From: a virus
Length of the DNA: 36,402 nucleotides
Strand: one strand, 5' to 3'
IMG/VR virus record: IMGVR_UViG_3300030388_000999
Coordinates: 1-36,402 of that record
Shown here: piece after piece, positions 34,897 to 36,402 of the stretch
Layout: each line of letters opens with the position of its first letter
Numbering within the stretch: the stretch's first letter is position 1
The notes under the pieces: generated by a model
What the model was told of the DNA's origin: nothing
Databases searched by the model: none
The model's input: the letters and a program-made list of their open reading frames with translations, nothing else
Position numbers and translations under genes: made by a program

Positions 34897-35412
34897 ATGA
34901 TTTGGAAACACGGAGAGCCGACGAAGAAAGAAAAAGAGATTACAAAGGAAGCATTTCGGCAAGCGTATTTGCTCTGGGGAGTAGATAAAGATGTACTGAT
35001 GTCTAGGAGCCACGTGCCACTGGAGTGCATGATGAGGCAAATTGTTCAGGCGTCATTAATGGAAAGGGATTTGCGAGGTAAGTGCATAGCGGATTCCATG
35101 AAAGTAACATTGAACACTGTTAGCAACCGCAAAAAAAAGCACTTGGATGCACTAGAAGACGACGACGAATACAAAGAGAACTTTTTGGCGTTCAGGGCGA
35201 ATCTCTCTAGGGGGGTTTATGGAGGCGACACTCACCCTAAAACATCGAGCTTTTCTTCGAACCTTTCGGTGTTTGTCCCTATAGACAGGAAATCAACACC
35301 AAATGCTGGAGGATTCAGCGATCCAACGCCTGATTGCCTCGCCCCAATAAATGAAACTAAAATCAATAAAACTCAACATGAAAGCCAGAGAATTAACAAT
35401 AATTCCATGTGA
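34897..35412 (+). CDS. HTH protein, possible replication initiator/regulator
   Basis: 171 residues. Residues about 40-90 (PLECMMRQIVQASLMERDLRG then KCIADSMKVTLNTVSNRKKKH) form a helix-turn-helix reminiscent of the DnaA C-terminal or sigma-like DNA-binding fold (rxIa..l.vs.nTVsnrkkK). The C-terminal third is Ser/Pro/Asn-rich and probably disordered. With the preceding winged-helix gene it forms a pair like phage 'O/P' or helix-turn-helix regulators that recruit the primase-helicase. The function is inferred. It overlaps the Mom-like gene by 62 bp. Confidence 0.6.
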   Translation: MIWKHGEPTKKEKEITKEAFRQAYLLWGVDKDVLMSRSHVPLECMMRQIVQASLMERDLRGKCIADSMKVTLNTVSNRKKKHLDALEDDDEYKENFLAFRANLSRGVYGGDTHPKTSSFSSNLSVFVPIDRKSTPNAGGFSDPTPDCLAPINETKINKTQHESQRINNNSM

Positions 35413-35959
35413 AGCCAAAGAGGTAAGGGAGTTTATTGAAACCAACCACTACTCTAAAAGCATAAATGGTGTTAAGATAACACAATGCTTCAAGGTTGAG
35501 CACAATAGCTTGCTAGTTGGTGCGGTGTTATTCGGCCAACTCAGCACAACTGCTTGGAAGAAGTTTGGGAATAGTGAGGCAGAAGTTTTAGAACTTAGAC
35601 GTTTGGTTTTGCTAGATGACTGTGGCAAGAACTCAGAGAGCAGGGTTATTGGGTTTTGCCTAAGATGGATAAAGCTAAACGTTAAAAGCGTTAAGACAAT
35701 TGTTAGTTACGCTGATCCAATGTATGGGCATAGTGGAACCATCTACAAAGCTTCTAACTTCGAGATGATAGGTATGACCCCAGATGATAAAGGATTCTAT
35801 GACCCAGAGATCGGCAAAACCTATCACTCAAGAGCCATGAGAACTAAATACAAAGGAGATTATAAGCCATTTGTTAAGAGGTTGAGAGCAAAGGAAGAGG
35901 CAGGACTACTGGAAACCATAACTCTAAAGGGAAAGTTTTGCTACACCTACTCCCTATGA
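35351..35959 (+). CDS. Mom-like DNA hypermodification protein (GNAT-fold)
   Basis: 202 residues. The series NHYSKSINGVKI, LLVGAVLFGQ, VLELRRLVLLDDCGKNSESR, VIGFCLRWIK and IVSYADPMYGHSGTIYKASN then FEMIGMT is the signature of the Mom family of phage Mu, an acyltransferase-like fold that adds a group to adenine N6 to protect phage DNA from restriction. Key conserved parts visible: E81-L-R-R84, S119-Y-A-D122 and GHSGTIY (126-132). An in-frame Met at 35378 (MKARELTIIP) is an alternative start with less overlap with the preceding gene. A Mu-like com translational activator is not seen. Chemistry and sites of modification cannot be read from sequence. Confidence 0.85.
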   Translation: MKLKSIKLNMKARELTIIPCEAKEVREFIETNHYSKSINGVKITQCFKVEHNSLLVGAVLFGQLSTTAWKKFGNSEAEVLELRRLVLLDDCGKNSESRVIGFCLRWIKLNVKSVKTIVSYADPMYGHSGTIYKASNFEMIGMTPDDKGFYDPEIGKTYHSRAMRTKYKGDYKPFVKRLRAKEEAGLLETITLKGKFCYTYSL

Positions 35960-36023
35960 CTCAAATTAAACACCAGGAACCAGTTTAGGTGCTATTCCAT
36001 GAACATCAAATGGTGTACTCAAG

Positions 36024-36061
36024 TAAATCATATGGTTTAGTGTAGTAAATCATATGGTTTA
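36024..36061. repeat. Tandem near-palindromic operator pair
   Basis: TAAATCATATGGTTTA at 36024-36039 and again at 36046-36061, identical, 22 bp apart (two helical turns). Each is itself palindromic around CATATG with one mismatched pair. Very likely binding sites of a dimeric regulator. Confidence 0.8.
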
Positions 36062-36125
36062 CATATAACTAACCTATAAATAAAGTATAACTAAATAGTA
36101 CTAGGGTTACTGTAAATGTTTGTTC

Positions 36126-36153
36126 CTTCTTGAAATCACCCTTTTTCAAGAAG
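36126..36153 (+). terminator. Inverted repeat, possible weak terminator of the Mom gene unit
   Basis: CTTCTTGAAA (36126-36135) and TTTCAAGAAG (36144-36153), perfect 10-bp stem with an 8-nt loop, followed by TTAGTTTATTT. AU-rich stem and a broken T-run make termination uncertain. Confidence 0.5.
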
Positions 36154-36191
36154 TTAGTTTATTTCGTACAAAAGGTACAGTTTTTAGTTAA

Positions 36192-36217
36192 TTTAGTTAG
36201 TTGATTTAGTTAGTTGA
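36192..36217 (+). repeat. 13-bp perfect tandem duplication
   Basis: TTTAGTTAGTTGA at 36192-36204 and 36205-36217, with a shorter related TTTTAGTTA just before. Iteron-like or slippage-derived. Confidence 0.75.
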
Positions 36218-36371
36218 AGGTAAAGGTGAATCTAAGGTAAAAAGTTAAGTTCCCCCGCAGGGGACGTAAATCCGTAGCGATTTTCTTTAAGTTTCCCCGC
36301 TAACCAGTTAAATAACTGTAAAATTAAGTTAAGTTATTGACAGCATGGCGTAAGTACACAGGGTGCAGGTC

Positions 36372-36402
36372 ATGGATAAAAACATCAAAGAGCCAGTTGG
36401 CG
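36372..36402 (+). CDS. Probable gene start cut by the right window edge
   Basis: ATG at 36372 opens MDKNIKEPVG and is still open at the window end. Support: the GTTATTGACAGCA element lies at the same distance from this ATG as from the winged-helix gene's ATG, and GGGTGCAGGT upstream offers a weak Shine-Dalgarno. Too little sequence for a product. Confidence 0.45.
   Translation, partial: MDKNIKEPVG

Larger units (their letters stand above)
35960..36371. promoter_or_regulatory. Non-coding region with tandem operator-like repeats
   Basis: About 410 bp, AT-rich, no supported ORF. Contains two 16-bp palindromic repeats (36024-36061), a 10-bp inverted repeat (36126-36153), a 13-bp tandem duplication (36192-36217), a small stem TCCCC-CGCA-GGGGA (36251-36264), and the GTTATTGACAGCA element (36333-36345) upstream of a probable start codon. 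Looks like a second control region of the early arm. Confidence 0.65.

Noticed and set aside
1-36402. Circular joining of the two window ends
   Set aside because: The ATG at 36372 would run into base 1 in a frame (third) different from the open frame at the left edge (second) and stop after about 37 codons. No terminal overlap was seen, so I treat the window as part of a longer genome.
1-36402. CRISPR arrays, IS elements, complete tRNA or rRNA genes
   Set aside because: I saw no regularly spaced repeat-spacer series, transposase motifs or full cloverleaf; the repeats present are short and operator-like.

Overview
The window is most of the genome of a tailed double-stranded DNA phage, probably a short-tailed (podovirus-like) one. 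The evidence is a large terminase, portal, scaffold, an HK97-fold major capsid protein of the SU10/DUF5309 type, T7-like tail adaptor and nozzle candidates, tail fibers, three long ejection-type proteins, a holin and a lysozyme. A T7 gp4-like primase-helicase sits on the opposite strand. I see no phage RNA polymerase, DNA polymerase or integrase, and open reading continues across the left edge and probably the right edge, so the genome is likely larger than the window. Most start codons lack a Shine-Dalgarno sequence and follow A-rich leaders, which hints (does not prove) at a host with SD-independent initiation such as Bacteroidota. The small virion proteins resemble those of marine phages.

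Layout. (1) 1-6079, plus strand: replication and nucleotide/recombination genes (primase-helicase, SSB-like protein, HExxH protein, metallophosphoesterase, DUF6378-like protein, PD-(D/E)XK nuclease, endonuclease VII-like nuclease). (2) 6060-30025, minus strand, transcribed right to left: small and large terminase, portal, lysozyme, scaffold, capsid, decoration protein, then past a strong internal terminator the tail adaptor, fibers, holin, nozzle, a second fiber cassette and three internal/ejection proteins. The two arms converge and overlap by 20 bp at 6060-6079. (3) 30026-30614: a divergent control region rich in repeats, a G-run and a sigma70-like promoter. (4) 30523-33562, plus strand: a self-contained unit made of a MoxR-like AAA+ ATPase and a metallopeptidase-like/VWA protein, with its own promoter, two identical start leaders and a strong terminator. 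(5) 33563-34624: a long, largely non-coding region full of palindromes and repeats with two tiny genes, a candidate origin/operator region. (6) 34625-35959: winged-helix protein, DnaA-C-terminus-like HTH protein, and a Mom-like DNA hypermodification enzyme. (7) 35960-36402: non-coding operator-like repeats leading to a probable gene start cut by the window edge.

Most notable: the MoxR-VWA module and its 3.9 kb zone with strong enrichment of the hexamer GGATAC/GTATCC; a tRNA 3'-half-like element inside a small gene (candidate attP relic); a Mom-like protein; a tail-fiber/small-protein cassette present twice; an 11-bp triplication that creates two minimal cistrons (MNR-stop) before the phosphoesterase; and two genes whose start codons directly follow the U-tract of a strong terminator.
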